DNA of 61,465 nucleotides, from contig FR898628.1 in NCBI GenBank assembly GCA_000437215.1, positions 1-61,465 of the forward strand. The letters run 5' to 3'. Below, piece after piece: positions 26,201 through 33,781 of this stretch (position 1 is the stretch's first letter; every line of letters begins with the position of its first letter). The DNA comes from Clostridium sp. CAG:440. GTDB taxonomy: Bacteria; Bacillota; Clostridia; TANB77; CAG-508. The notes under the pieces were generated by a model. It saw nothing but the letters and a program-made list of their open reading frames with translations. It did no database searches and was not told the origin of the DNA. The translations under genes and the position numbers were made by a program.

Positions 26201-26371
26201 AATTTATATGTATGTGGAAACGAGATGCTAGAAAAATTAATAAAAGAAAATGAAGAATTAATTAAACATGATACATTAACAGTAAATATTAAATATGGTG
26301 AAAAAACAAGTGATTCTATTGAAATGAATATTAATGGAGAAAATTTAAATATAGATGTTAAAAAAATATAA
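23225..26371 (+). CDS. ileS: Isoleucyl-tRNA synthetase
   Basis: 1048 residues; ATG follows AAGGGAGG. Class I HIGH-type motif is in GPPTANGMPHAGHIITR near residue 45 and KMSKSKKN near 607. The editing domain contains TTPWTLPSNLALCVN, and zinc-type cysteines occur in CPRCGTALSSHE and CEDENCGHREC, CPKCGKKMK. The C-terminal anticodon domain is of the long type. T-box regulated. The frame is intact, with no CGG codon. Confidence 0.97.
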   Translation: MYKKVELKQDGFVGMEREVAKTWKEKNVIQKNFDLNKGKRYFTFYDGPPTANGMPHAGHIITRVMKDIIPRYKVMKGYRVIRKAGWDTHGLPVELEIEKKLGISGKEQIEEYGVEKFVKECKESVFQYVHIWEEMTNKVGYWVDMKNPYITYDNKYIESVWWALSTLWKKGLLYEGHKVMPYCPRCGTALSSHEVAQGYKDVKDLTCIAKFKIVGEDKYILAWTTTPWTLPSNLALCVNKSYEYAEIKANIGTEEEPKYENYILAKDLIESVLGKTPYEIVKTFKGQDLLGTKYEQLMPFAKIEGKAFEVIHGDYVTLTDGTGIVHIAPAYGEDDSLVAKKNGIAFVNLVDKTGKFVPEVEPWAGKFVRDCNEDICRWLANENKLFSKEKHLHSYPHCWRCDTPLLYYPKESWFVAMSKLRDELVENNNKVNWYPETIKTGRFGKFLENVIDWGISRDRYWGTPLPIWTCEDENCGHRECIGSIEELKEKGIDVPDDIELHKPYIDNVYLKCPKCGKKMKRAKEVIDCWFDSGSMPFAQWHYPFENEEMFKNNFPAQYISEAIDQTRGWFYTLTALGTALFGRTPFENCIVLGHVLDGKGQKMSKSKKNGVDPLVLLDSVGADATRWYFYTGCAPWLSSRLSIDNVKESQRGFLSTLWNVYSFYVLYAEIDKFNPLQYKDFKISNVMDKWIISKLNTLVKEVDNKLDSYDITNAALKIESFTDELSNWYVRRNRERFWSENLTDDKIGAYVTLYTVLVTLSKVAAPFVPFMTEEIYQNLVVNLDKNAPESVHLCTWPEVDEGLIDGKLEEQMDLAYKIVKLGRSARNLSNIKNRQPLSEMLISVDTLPKYYADIVKEELNVKQVELGAEMSQYVDFEIKPNLPVLGKEYGKLIPKIKEEIAKKNQMDLANKVKNGKVETILIDDTEINLDSNNLLITMQGKEGFAFSGEGEIGVVLDTHITKELKEEGYIREILSKVQNMRKDKGFEVLDNINLYVCGNEMLEKLIKENEELIKHDTLTVNIKYGEKTSDSIEMNINGENLNIDVKKI

Positions 26372-26376
26372 CAAAT

Positions 26377-26405
26377 TTGACATATTATGTTAATAATGAT
26401 ATAAT
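26377..26405 (+). promoter_or_regulatory. Strong promoter before the 26507 gene
   Basis: A perfect TTGACA (26377-26382), 17-base spacer and perfect TATAAT (26400-26405). An AGAGCAAGTTGCTCT hairpin begins the leader (26417-26431). Confidence 0.7.
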
Positions 26406-26506
26406 AGAAATAGTTTAGAGCAAGTTGCTCTAATTGATATATATTTAACACTATTATAGCAGGAACTATGACATAGATAATTATACTTACAGGAGGAAAA
26501 ATAAAA

Positions 26507-26761
26507 ATGGAAATATTCTGCTATGATTCAAGGCATTATATTAAAAATATAAGGTTGGCCATGGACAAATTTGATGTTGCTCAAAACAATGAAGAAGTTT
26601 CTAAGGCTAGACAGGAGGTAGTTGATTCTGTAAAGGAACTGGAATCGAACAATGACCTTCACATTCTTTTGTCACTGAATACAGAAGAGACAAGGAGATT
26701 TAAAACATGCCTTAAAGACACAGAGTATAAATCTATACTCGAAGATAAGGTTGTTAAATGA
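26507..26761 (+). CDS. Small hypothetical protein, 84 residues
   Basis: ATG follows ACAGGAGG at good spacing. The product is charged, mainly helical and without membrane segments (MEIFCYDSRHYIKN, then DKFDVAQNNEEVSKARQE and VVDSVKELESNN). I recognise no family. It has its own consensus promoter and a hairpin terminator, so it is probably well expressed. Codon use (CTG, AAG, GAC, CTC) is richer in GC than that of its neighbours. Confidence 0.6.
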   Translation: MEIFCYDSRHYIKNIRLAMDKFDVAQNNEEVSKARQEVVDSVKELESNNDLHILLSLNTEETRRFKTCLKDTEYKSILEDKVVK

Positions 26762-26768
26762 GAAGCAA

Positions 26769-26794
26769 AGAGCTAGCACATGCTGGCTCTTTTA
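26769..26794 (+). terminator. Rho-independent terminator
   Basis: AGAGCTAGC pairs with GCTGGCTCT around ACAT, followed by TTTT. Confidence 0.75.
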
Positions 26795-26837
26795 ATATTT
26801 TTATAGTAAATAAAAATTACAAAAAATGTAAAAAACA

Positions 26838-26866
26838 TTGATTAATTATGTAAAATGGTTTATAAT
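26838..26866 (+). promoter_or_regulatory. Promoter of the 26913 gene
   Basis: TTGATT (26838-26843), 17-base spacer, TATAAT (26861-26866). Confidence 0.55.
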
Positions 26867-26912
26867 AAAGCTATACATTAAAAACAATTAGACTTTATTA
26901 GGAGGGGTTAAA

Positions 26913-27266
26913 ATGCTAAATGATTATGAGGCTAACCTGGCACGGGCAGTTGGTGAATTTTTGCTAACTGGTTACACTATGTCAGAAGCTCAAAAGGAGT
27001 TTGAACTTTCCAAGCAGGAAATAAGAGAATCAGTAATGAACCTTAAGACATTAGAACCTCTAATGTATAAGAAAATTAGTAACAAAGTATATAGAGTATG
27101 TTGCTATATTTCTAAACAAGAAGGTGATTACGTAGAAGCTTTGGAAAAGTTTAAAATTTCTGAAGACGTTTTTTGGGTAGGAATGAGGCAGGTTTTCGAC
27201 ATGGACAAAAGGCTGTACATAAATACAAGAAATCGTATTTATATGCAGGGATACCAAAAAAAATAA
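26913..27266 (+). CDS. Small protein with two SpoIIID-like helix-turn-helix segments (putative regulator)
   Basis: 117 residues; ATG follows AGGAGGGG. The first half (GYTMSEAQKEFELSKQEIRESV, about residues 19-41, described here by position) resembles the recognition helices of the SpoIIID family. The second half (GDYVEALEKFKISEDVFWVG, about 71-90) repeats the spacing A-x-x-x-F-x-[LI]-S, suggesting a tandem duplication of the domain. DNA binding is inferred, not shown. It has an in-frame CGG at 26943, followed by G, in an unbroken frame, and its codon use (CTG, AAG) is unlike that of the core genes. Confidence 0.5.
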   Translation: MLNDYEANLARAVGEFLLTGYTMSEAQKEFELSKQEIRESVMNLKTLEPLMYKKISNKVYRVCCYISKQEGDYVEALEKFKISEDVFWVGMRQVFDMDKRLYINTRNRIYMQGYQKK

Positions 27267-27270
27267 ACCC

Positions 27271-27321
27271 TTAAAAGTCACTTAAATGGTTTTAAATAAT
27301 ACCTTTTAAGTGGCTTTTTAC
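27271..27321 (+). terminator. Rho-independent terminator
   Basis: AAAAGTCACTTAAA pairs with TTTAAGTGGCTTTT across an A/T loop; T-run follows. Confidence 0.7.
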
Positions 27322-27404
27322 ATTTTAAATTATTTAGGTTTAATTATAAAAAAATTTAATAACCATTGATTTTTTATAAAAAATGTGCAATAATATAAAA
27401 CAAT

Positions 27405-27655
27405 AGAAAAAAACAAAGAAAAAGAGGAGTATGTTTATACTTGCTTAAAAGAGAAAAGAAGTCATAGGCTGTAAGCTTCTTAAGAAAAAGGTAAACAAAA
27501 GGTAGCTTTGGAGTTGATATATTGAAATTAAAGTAAATATATTCGCATAAGCAGCGTTAAAGGCTAATTGAGATAATATTTATAAAATAAATATTAATTA
27601 AGGTGGTACCGTGAGAAATAATGCTCGCCCTTATTTTAAGGGTGAGTTTTTGTTT
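27405..27655 (+). ncRNA. T-box leader (valine) of valS
   Basis: The T-box core AAGGTGGTACCGTGAG lies at 27600-27615. A terminator follows in which CTCGCCCTTA pairs with TAAGGGTGAG ahead of TTTTT (27628-27652). The Stem I region begins near 27420. Specificity for valine is inferred from the downstream gene; a GTA near 27502 is a candidate specifier. Confidence 0.85.
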
Positions 27656-27688
27656 TATAAAGAAAAACCACAAAAATTATTATAAAAA

Positions 27689-27716
27689 TTGCCAAACAAA
27701 CCCGGAACCGTGGCAA
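27689..27716. repeat. Palindromic TTGCCA/TGGCAA repeat, valS copy
   Basis: 28 bases: TTGCCAAACAAACCCGG followed by AACCGTGGCAA. It lies between the T-box terminator and the ribosome binding site of valS, the same place as the thrS copy. Confidence 0.75.
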
Positions 27717-27734
27717 TAAAAAGGAGGAAATGTT

Positions 27735-30417
27735 ATGTGTAAACGTGATTTAGAGGGAAAATATATTCCACAAAACTTTGAAGATGAGTTGTATAAAGAA
27801 TGGGAGGAAAAAGGGTATTTTAAACCTAGTATGGATAAAGATAAAAAGCCTTATTGTATAATGATGCCTCCTCCAAATGTAACACGGAAAGTTACATATG
27901 GGACATGCTTTAGATGATACTATACAAGATGTATTAATTAGATTTAAAAGAATGCAAGGTTTTGATACTTTATGGCTTCCTGGTTCAGACCATGCAGCTA
28001 TTTCTACAGAGATGAAGGTTGTTCAAAAAATTGCAAAAGAAGGTAAGACAAAGCAAGATTTAGGAAGAGAAAAATTTTTAGAAGAGGCTTGGGATTGGAC
28101 GCATGAGTATGGTGGAATTATTCAAAAACAACAAAGAAAATTAGGTTGCTCATGTGACTGGGAAAGAAATAGATTTACTTTAGATGAAGGTATGTCAGAC
28201 GCTGTTTTAGAGCAATTTATAAAATTGTATGAAAAAGGCCTTATTTATAAGGGAAAAAGAATGGTTAATTGGTGTACAAGTTGTAAAACTTCAATTTCTG
28301 ATGCAGAGGTAGAATATAAAGAAGAACCATCACATTTGTGGCATATAAGATATAAAATAACAGGAACTGATGATAAATACATAATTGTTGCAACAACAAG
28401 ACCAGAAACTATGCTAGGAGATACTGCTGTTGCAGTTCATCCAGACGATGAAAGGTACAAAGACTTAGTTGGAAAAACTTGTATATTACCTATAATGAAT
28501 AAGGAAATTCCAATTATTGCTGATGAATTTGTAGAAAAAGACTTTGGTACTGGTTGTGTAAAAATAACACCAGCGCACGACATGAATGATTACCAAGCAG
28601 GTTTAAGGCATAATTTAGAAATTATAGAAGTATTTGATGAAAATTTCAAAATGGGAAATTTAGTTCCAGAATTAAAAGGAATGGATTTATTAGATGCAAG
28701 AAAAGTAATTGTAAATAAATTAGAACAGTTAGGTGCATTAGTAAAAACAGAAGAATACACTCATAATGTTGCTAAATGTGAAAGATGTAAAAATACAATA
28801 GAACCAAAAATTTCAACACAATGGTTTGTTAATATGAAAGATTTAGCAAAAAGAGCAGCAGATTCTGTAAGAAATGGAGAAATGAGATTTGTTCCTAAAA
28901 GATATGAAAAACAATATTTTAACTGGTTAGATAATATACAAGATTGGTGTATATCAAGGCAATTATGGTGGGGACATAGAATACCTGCATATTATTGTGA
29001 TGAGTGTGGAGAAATAAATGTAGCAAAAGAAATGCCAAAACAATGTAAAAAATGTGGAAGTACACATTTAACTCAAGATGAAGACACATTAGACACATGG
29101 TTTAGCTCAGCATTATGGCCATTTTCAACACTTGGATGGCCAAATATTGAAAGTGAGGATTATAAAAGATTTTACCCAACAAATGTATTAGTTACAGGAT
29201 TTGATATAATAACATTTTGGGTTTCAAGAATGATGACACAAGGGTTAGAATTTACAAATCAGGTTCCATTTAAAGATGTTGTAATTCATGGATTAATAAG
29301 AGATTCTCAAGGAAGAAAAATGTCAAAAACATTAGGAAATGGAATTGATCCAATAGAGGTAATAGATAAATATGGAGCAGATAGTCTAAGATTTTCAGTT
29401 CTTTCTGGAACTACAATGGGAAATGACATAAGATATATGCCAGAAAAATTAGAACAAGCATCAAACTTTGCAAATAAAATTTGGAATGCCGCTAAATTTA
29501 TAATAAATTCTAATGTAAGCGAAAATGATATAAAAGAGGCTGGAAAAAGAATTTATAATAAAGAAAATAAAGAGTACAATAAAGATTCATTAGCAATTGA
29601 GGATAAATGGATTTTAAATAAATTAGATAAATTAGTATTTGAGGTAACTACAAATATAGAAAACTATGACTTGGGAATTGCATTAGATAAGATATATAAC
29701 TTTATTTGGAATGAATTTTGCGATTGGTATATAGAAATGGTTAAGCCAAGAATATACAGTGACAATTATGAAATAAAAACTAATGTATGTTATATATTAA
29801 ATTATGTATTTGGAACAGCACTTAAATTATTACACCCATTTATGCCATTTGTTACAACTAAAATTTATAGTGAACTTGTAAGTTATGATAATAAAGATTT
29901 AATGATATCAAATTGGCCAGAAGTAAAGAAAAACTTTAGTTTCGAAAATGAAGAAAAATTAGTTGAACAATTAAAAGAAACAATAGTAGAAATAAGAAAT
30001 GTTAGAGCAAATATGAATATTCACCCTTCTAAAAAATCAGAGTTAATATTTGTAAGTAAATCTAATAAAAAAGAGTTAGAACAAGCAAAAGAATTTATAC
30101 TAAAATTAGGGTTTGGAAATGAATTAAAAATTCAAGAAAATAAAGATGGAATAAAAGACAATGCAATTGGAATAATAAAAGGTGAAATTGAGTTATATAT
30201 ACCATTTGAAGGGTTAGTTGATTTAGCAGAAGAAAAAAAGAGATTAGAAGCTGAAAAGGAAAAATTAGAAAATGAAGTTTTAAGATGTGAAAAAATGCTA
30301 TCAAATCCAGGTTTTGTAAATAAAGCACCAGAATCTAAAATAAAAGAAGAAAAAGAAAAACTTGCAAAATATAATAATATGCTACAAAATGTAAAAAGTA
30401 GACTTGATAATATATAA
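27735..30417 (+). CDS. valS: Valyl-tRNA synthetase, requires one +1 shift at CGG
   Basis: ATG follows AAGGAGG. The zero frame stops at 27917 after 60 codons. Removing or skipping one C at 27885 gives a 893-residue ValRS. The break falls inside the class I signature: MMPPPNVT is in the first frame and GKLHMGHALDD is in the second. Downstream are KMSKTLGN near residue 520, the editing region (TTRPETMLGDTAVAVHP), zinc-type CDECGE and CKKCGS, and the C-terminal coiled-coil arm. Cells need ValRS, and no second copy is seen, so the full protein is presumably made. T-box regulated. Confidence 0.93.
27885..27888 (+). other. CGGA +1 shift site in valS (codon 51)
   Basis: Zero frame reads ACA-CGG-AAA; family sequence needs ACA-GGA-AAG (Thr-Gly-Lys) in PPPNVTGKLHMGH. 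One extra C before the Gly codon. Unshifted product ends at 27917. Confidence 0.85.
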
Positions 30418-30427
30418 ATAAAAAGAA

Positions 30428-30455
30428 GCGCCAGCAATTAAGCTGGCGCCTTTTT
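30428..30455. terminator. Bidirectional terminator after valS
   Basis: GCGCCAGC (30428-30435) pairs with GCTGGCGC (30442-30449), then CTTTTT. The reverse direction also ends in a T-rich tract, serving the minus-strand gene at 30522. Confidence 0.85.
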
Positions 30456-30521
30456 CATGCTCTCACTATTGCAAGAACACAAATAAAAATGAAGGAGTAA
30501 GAACTAGAAAGCACGATTTAT

Positions 30522-30770
30522 TTATGCTCCACTTGCAGCGACACCTCCAAGTTTTGTAACATCTGACACAATCTTTGACCAAAGAATCAGAGAACCGCCA
30601 GTTTTTGCAAACAGTGATCCAGAGTGTGATACTTTGAAGATAATGCCAGGGTATTTTTCCCCAAGCAGCATAGCTGCTTTTTTGGCGTCTTCGTGAGTAA
30701 GAAAATGGAATTTCTCATACCCGCTAAGCAAGGTTTTTGTTTTTGCCTGTGCTGTAGTTGTCTGGTTCAT
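30522..30770 (-). CDS. Small hypothetical protein, 82 residues
   Basis: On the minus strand ATG follows GGGAGGGTTCGAT, and a TATAAT lies about 15-20 bases further up. The product begins MNQTTTAQAKTKTLLSGYEKF, has a charged middle (HEDAKKAAMLLGEKYPG) and ends in a hydrophobic Gly/Ala-rich segment. I recognise no family. GC content and codon use are higher than in neighbouring genes. It shares the valS terminator and is one of very few minus-strand genes here. Confidence 0.55.
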   Translation of the reverse strand: MNQTTTAQAKTKTLLSGYEKFHFLTHEDAKKAAMLLGEKYPGIIFKVSHSGSLFAKTGGSLILWSKIVSDVTKLGGVAASGA

Positions 30771-30859
30771 ATCGAACCCTCCCTATAAATAATTATTATA
30801 CTCCTTTTTGGGAAGTATGAAATAATAATAGCATAGTTTACAATAATGGTCAATAGATA

Positions 30860-30898
30860 TGTCAAAAAATGTCGATAATTTCTAAAATTACGACAAAA
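30860..30898 (+). promoter_or_regulatory. Spo0A-box-like cluster upstream of spoIIA
   Basis: TGTCAAA (30860-30866) matches the 0A-box core TGTCRAA. TGTCGAT (30870-30876) and an inverted TACGACA (30889-30895) are close variants. Three such sites lie within 40 bases, just above a promoter for the spoIIA operon, which Spo0A activates in known spore formers. Binding is inferred. Confidence 0.5.
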
Positions 30899-30915
30899 CT
30901 TCTTAGTATTTGCTA

Positions 30916-30944
30916 TTGGAAAATAATGGAAATAGTTTTATAAT
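30916..30944 (+). promoter_or_regulatory. Promoter of the spoIIA operon
   Basis: TTGGAA (30916-30921), 17-base spacer, TATAAT (30939-30944), 36 bases before spoIIAA. I see no clear sigma-H consensus here, although the operon is sigma-H dependent in Bacillus. Confidence 0.45.
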
Positions 30945-30979
30945 ATTTTAAGAAAAATTAGAAAGGATTGATAAATAAT

Positions 30980-31318
30980 ATGGAATCAAATTATTACGAA
31001 AAGGACAAGCTTCTAGTTTTTAAAATAGTCGATGAAATAGACGAATTTAGTGCACAAAAGATAAGAAGGGAGGCAGATTATGAAATTAAAAGATATATGC
31101 CTAGAAAAGTTATATTTGATTTTGATAGTGTTACTTTCATGGACAGCGCAGGAATAGGTTTAATTATAGGCAGATATAAATTTGTAAATATGTTAGGCGG
31201 AAAATTAGAAGTAGCCAACCTAACAGAAAGTGTTAAAAAAATATTCGAAATGAGTGGAATACTTAGATTAATACCTGTTGCAAATTTGGATGAAACTTTT
31301 TTTAATAAGGCAATGTAA
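30980..31318 (+). CDS. spoIIAA: Anti-sigma F factor antagonist SpoIIAA
   Basis: 112 residues from ATG 30980, 12 bases after AGAAAGGA; a TTG at 30968 directly abuts the ribosome binding site. STAS domain with the phosphorylated serine in FMDSAGIGLIIGRYK near residue 56. Dephosphorylated SpoIIAA binds SpoIIAB and frees sigma-F in the forespore. First gene of spoIIAA-spoIIAB-sigF. Confidence 0.93.
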   Translation: MESNYYEKDKLLVFKIVDEIDEFSAQKIRREADYEIKRYMPRKVIFDFDSVTFMDSAGIGLIIGRYKFVNMLGGKLEVANLTESVKKIFEMSGILRLIPVANLDETFFNKAM

Positions 31319-31393
31319 AAAATGTATTAATTATTCACAGGTTTATAGGTAAAACCAATAAAAACCTAAATATTTTATACAAGGAAATCAAAG

Positions 31394-31870
31394 ATGAAAG
31401 AACAATTTGAAAATGAAATGAAATTAGAATTTATAAGTAAGTCATCAAATGAAGCATTTGCAAGAATTGCTGTTGCGGCATTTGTATCACAGTTAGATCC
31501 CAGCTTAGAGGAATTGGCAGACATAAAAACTGCTGTTTCAGAGGCAGTTACAAATAGTATAATTCATGGCTATGAAAATAAACTAGGAATAGTAAAAATA
31601 GTAGGAAAATTACAAGCAAATAAAATTATATTAGAAATATCAGATTCTGGAAAAGGAATAGAAAATATAGATATTGCAAAAGAACCATTATATACAACAA
31701 AACCTAATTTAGAAAGATCAGGAATGGGATTTACAATAATGGAAAGTTTTATGGACAAAGTAGATGTTGAATCTATACTTGATATAGGGACAAAAGTAAC
31801 AATGGAAAAAGAAATAAAAAACGATAAATTAAACATTAAAGAAGAATTAAGCCATGCTACAAAAGATTAA
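31394..31870 (+). CDS. spoIIAB: Anti-sigma F factor / serine kinase SpoIIAB
   Basis: 158 residues; ATG follows AAGGAAATC. GHKL ATPase features: VSEAVTNSIIHGYEN (N box), LEISDSGKGIENI (G1 box) and RSGMGFTIMESFMD (G2). It holds sigma-F inactive and phosphorylates SpoIIAA. It is in frame throughout. Confidence 0.94.
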   Translation: MKEQFENEMKLEFISKSSNEAFARIAVAAFVSQLDPSLEELADIKTAVSEAVTNSIIHGYENKLGIVKIVGKLQANKIILEISDSGKGIENIDIAKEPLYTTKPNLERSGMGFTIMESFMDKVDVESILDIGTKVTMEKEIKNDKLNIKEELSHATKD

Positions 31871-31888
31871 TATAAGAAGGGTAAAAGT

Positions 31889-32613
31889 ATGTTCGAAAAT
31901 AGTTTAGGATCTATAAAAAAAGCCCAAACAGGCGATAAAGTAGAACTTGGCAAATTAATTAAAGATAATAATCGGACTTATATGGAGCATAGTAAAAAGG
32001 TTTAATGGAAGGGGATATGAATTAGAAGATTTATATCAAATAGGTTGTATAGGATTTATAAAATCAATACAAAGATTTGATACAAATTTTGAGGTAAAAC
32101 TTTCTACATATTCAGTTCCATATATGATACGGAGAGATAAAAAGATTTATAAGAGATGATGGTGCAGTTAAGGTTAGTAGAAGTATTAAAGAATTAAATA
32201 CAAAAATTAAGGAATTGGAAAAACATTATTTAGCAAAAGAGGGAAGAGAAATAACAATAGAAGAGATTGCAAAAGAGCTAAAAGTTACAAAAGAAGATAT
32301 TGCTCTTGCCATGGAGTCAGTAGCACCAGTAGAATCAATAGAAAAAAACATTTTTGGAGATGAAGAAAATAAATTAAGTTTAATAGACAAAATATCAACA
32401 GGAAAAAATGAAGAAGAAATTATAACAAATAAAATAGTTGTTAAAGAATTAATAAACAAATTAGATAAAAAAGAAAAAGAAGTTATTATGCTAAGGTTTT
32501 ATAAGGAAAAAACACAAAGTCAAGTTGCAAAAATACTTGGAATAACACAAGTTCAGGTATCAAGAATAGAAAGAAGAATTTTAAATTCTATGAAGTTAAA
32601 ATTAACATCATAA
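31889..32613 (+). CDS. sigF: Sporulation sigma-F factor, requires two +1 shifts at CGG
   Basis: ATG 31889 follows GAAGGGTAAA, 18 bases after spoIIAB. The complete 240-residue protein needs two +1 shifts, at 31973 and 32130; each restores a highly conserved glycine (DNN|GLIWSIVKRF and VPYMI|GEIKRFIRDDG). Region 2 (YELEDLYQIGCIGFIKSIQRFD), region 3 (RSIKELNTKIKELEKH) and region 4 (LRFYKEKTQSQVAKILGITQVQVSRIERRI, by parts) are otherwise excellent. Without shifting, a 38-residue stub ending at 32005 would be made. Sigma-F drives forespore transcription and is essential for sporulation in relatives. Confidence 0.93.
31973..31976 (+). other. CGGA +1 shift site 1 in sigF (codon 29)
   Basis: AAT-CGG-ACT in zero frame; AAT-GGA-CTT (Asn-Gly-Leu) is needed. 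Unshifted reading stops at 32003-32005. Confidence 0.85.
32130..32133 (+). other. CGGA +1 shift site 2 in sigF (codon 81)
   Basis: In the frame set by the first shift the sequence reads ATA-CGG-AGA; ATA-GGA-GAG (Ile-Gly-Glu) is needed to give the conserved IGEIKRFIRDDG. Confidence 0.85.
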
Positions 32614-32622
32614 AAATCAAGT

Positions 32623-32664
32623 ATGATTATGTATTATTTTAAATAAAAATTAATACATAATCAT
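32623..32664 (+). terminator. Hairpin after sigF
   Basis: ATGATTATGTATTA (32623-32636) pairs perfectly with TAATACATAATCAT (32651-32664). No clear T-run, so it may be an attenuator or processing site between sigF and spoIID. Confidence 0.5.
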
Positions 32665-32695
32665 ATTTATTATATAAAAAGAAGGTATGAGAATA

Positions 32696-33722
32696 TTGAA
32701 AAAATTTTTTAACTATTTTATATTATTTATATTTATATGTTTTATATTTCCTGCTATTTTAACCAATAATAGACAAAATAATAAAAGTAAACAAGCATCT
32801 GTCTTTCAAGATGATAAAGAAAATAGTGGAAATGAAAAAAATGAATTAGTAGAAAATTACAATTATAAAAATTATGGGACAGTTAAATTGTTACATACAA
32901 AAACAGGAGAAATTGAAGAAGTAGCAATAGATGATTATTTATGTAATGTTGTATCAGCAGAAATGCCAGCAAGCTTTGAGCAAGAAGCATTAAAAGCACA
33001 AGCAATTGTTGCAAGAACATATACTATTTATAAAATAAATAATAAAAAACACGATAATGCAGATATATGTGACAGTAGTTTATGTTGCCAAGCGTGGATT
33101 TCTAAAGAAGATAGGTTATCAAAATGGGATGAAGACCAAAGACAAAATTATTGGGATAAAATTTCAAATGCTGTAAATTCTACTAAAGGAAAAATCATTA
33201 CATATAATAATGCTCCAATAAATGCATTTTTTCATGCAAATAGTGGTGGAACAACAGAAGTTCCAAAAGAAGTATGGGGCGGAACAAATTATCCATACTT
33301 GCAAGTTGTTCAAACTTCAGGAGAAGAAGGGTATACACAATATAGTTCAGAAGTCAAATTAACATATGAAGAGCTAAATAATAAATTGAAAGAAAAATAT
33401 TCTGATATACAAATAAATTTTGAAAATGATGATGATATAAAAATACTAGAATACACAAATAGCAATAGAGTAAAAACTATAAAATTTGGGAATCATGAGT
33501 TATCTCGGTGTAGAAACAAGAAGCATTTTGGGATTAAAATCTGCAAATTTTGAATTACAAAAAGAAAATGGGACAATAACATTTAAGGTAAAAGGATATG
33601 GACATGGAGTTGGAATGAGCCAAACAGGTGCTGATGCTATGGCAAAAGAAGGAAAAAATGCAGAAGAAATAATTAAACATTTTTATACAAATATAGAAAT
33701 AAAAGATATAAATTCTCTTTAA
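32696..33722 (+). CDS. spoIID: Stage II sporulation protein D (SpoIID), one +1 shift
   Basis: 341 residues after the shift. TTG 32696 is chosen because AGAAGG lies 10 bases upstream; ATG 32687 is too close to it. An N-terminal membrane helix (about 7-25) is followed by the SpoIID domain: DYLCNVVSAEMPASFEQEALKAQA with the catalytic Glu, YTIYK, AFFHANSGGTTE and GHGVGMSQTGADAMA near the end. It is a lytic transglycosylase acting in engulfment with SpoIIP and SpoIIM. The frame breaks at 33506 before a glycine (ELS|GVETRSILGL). Unshifted reading ends at 33553 and loses the GHGVGMSQ motif. Confidence 0.92.
33506..33509 (+). other. CGGT +1 shift site in spoIID (codon 271)
   Basis: TCT-CGG-TGT in zero frame; TCT-GGT-GTA (Ser-Gly-Val) continues the family sequence. 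One of two sites with GGT rather than GGA. Confidence 0.82.
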
Positions 33723-33781
33723 ATGAATAAACAACTAAATTTGGGAAATACTTGTAATAAATAAAAATTAAGGAGGATTAT

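Noticed and set aside
26377..27321. Prophage or mobile element between ileS and valS
   Set aside because: Only two small genes with own promoters and terminators; no integrase, attachment repeats or phage structural genes.
30132..30437. Minus-strand ORFs opposite the 3' end of valS
   Set aside because: They mirror the Lys/Glu-rich coiled coil of ValRS and include its terminator.
31973..32133. prfB-like programmed frameshift with stimulatory Shine-Dalgarno and stop codon
   Set aside because: No stop codon at the sites and no consistent purine-rich stimulator upstream; preceding codons are not slippery.
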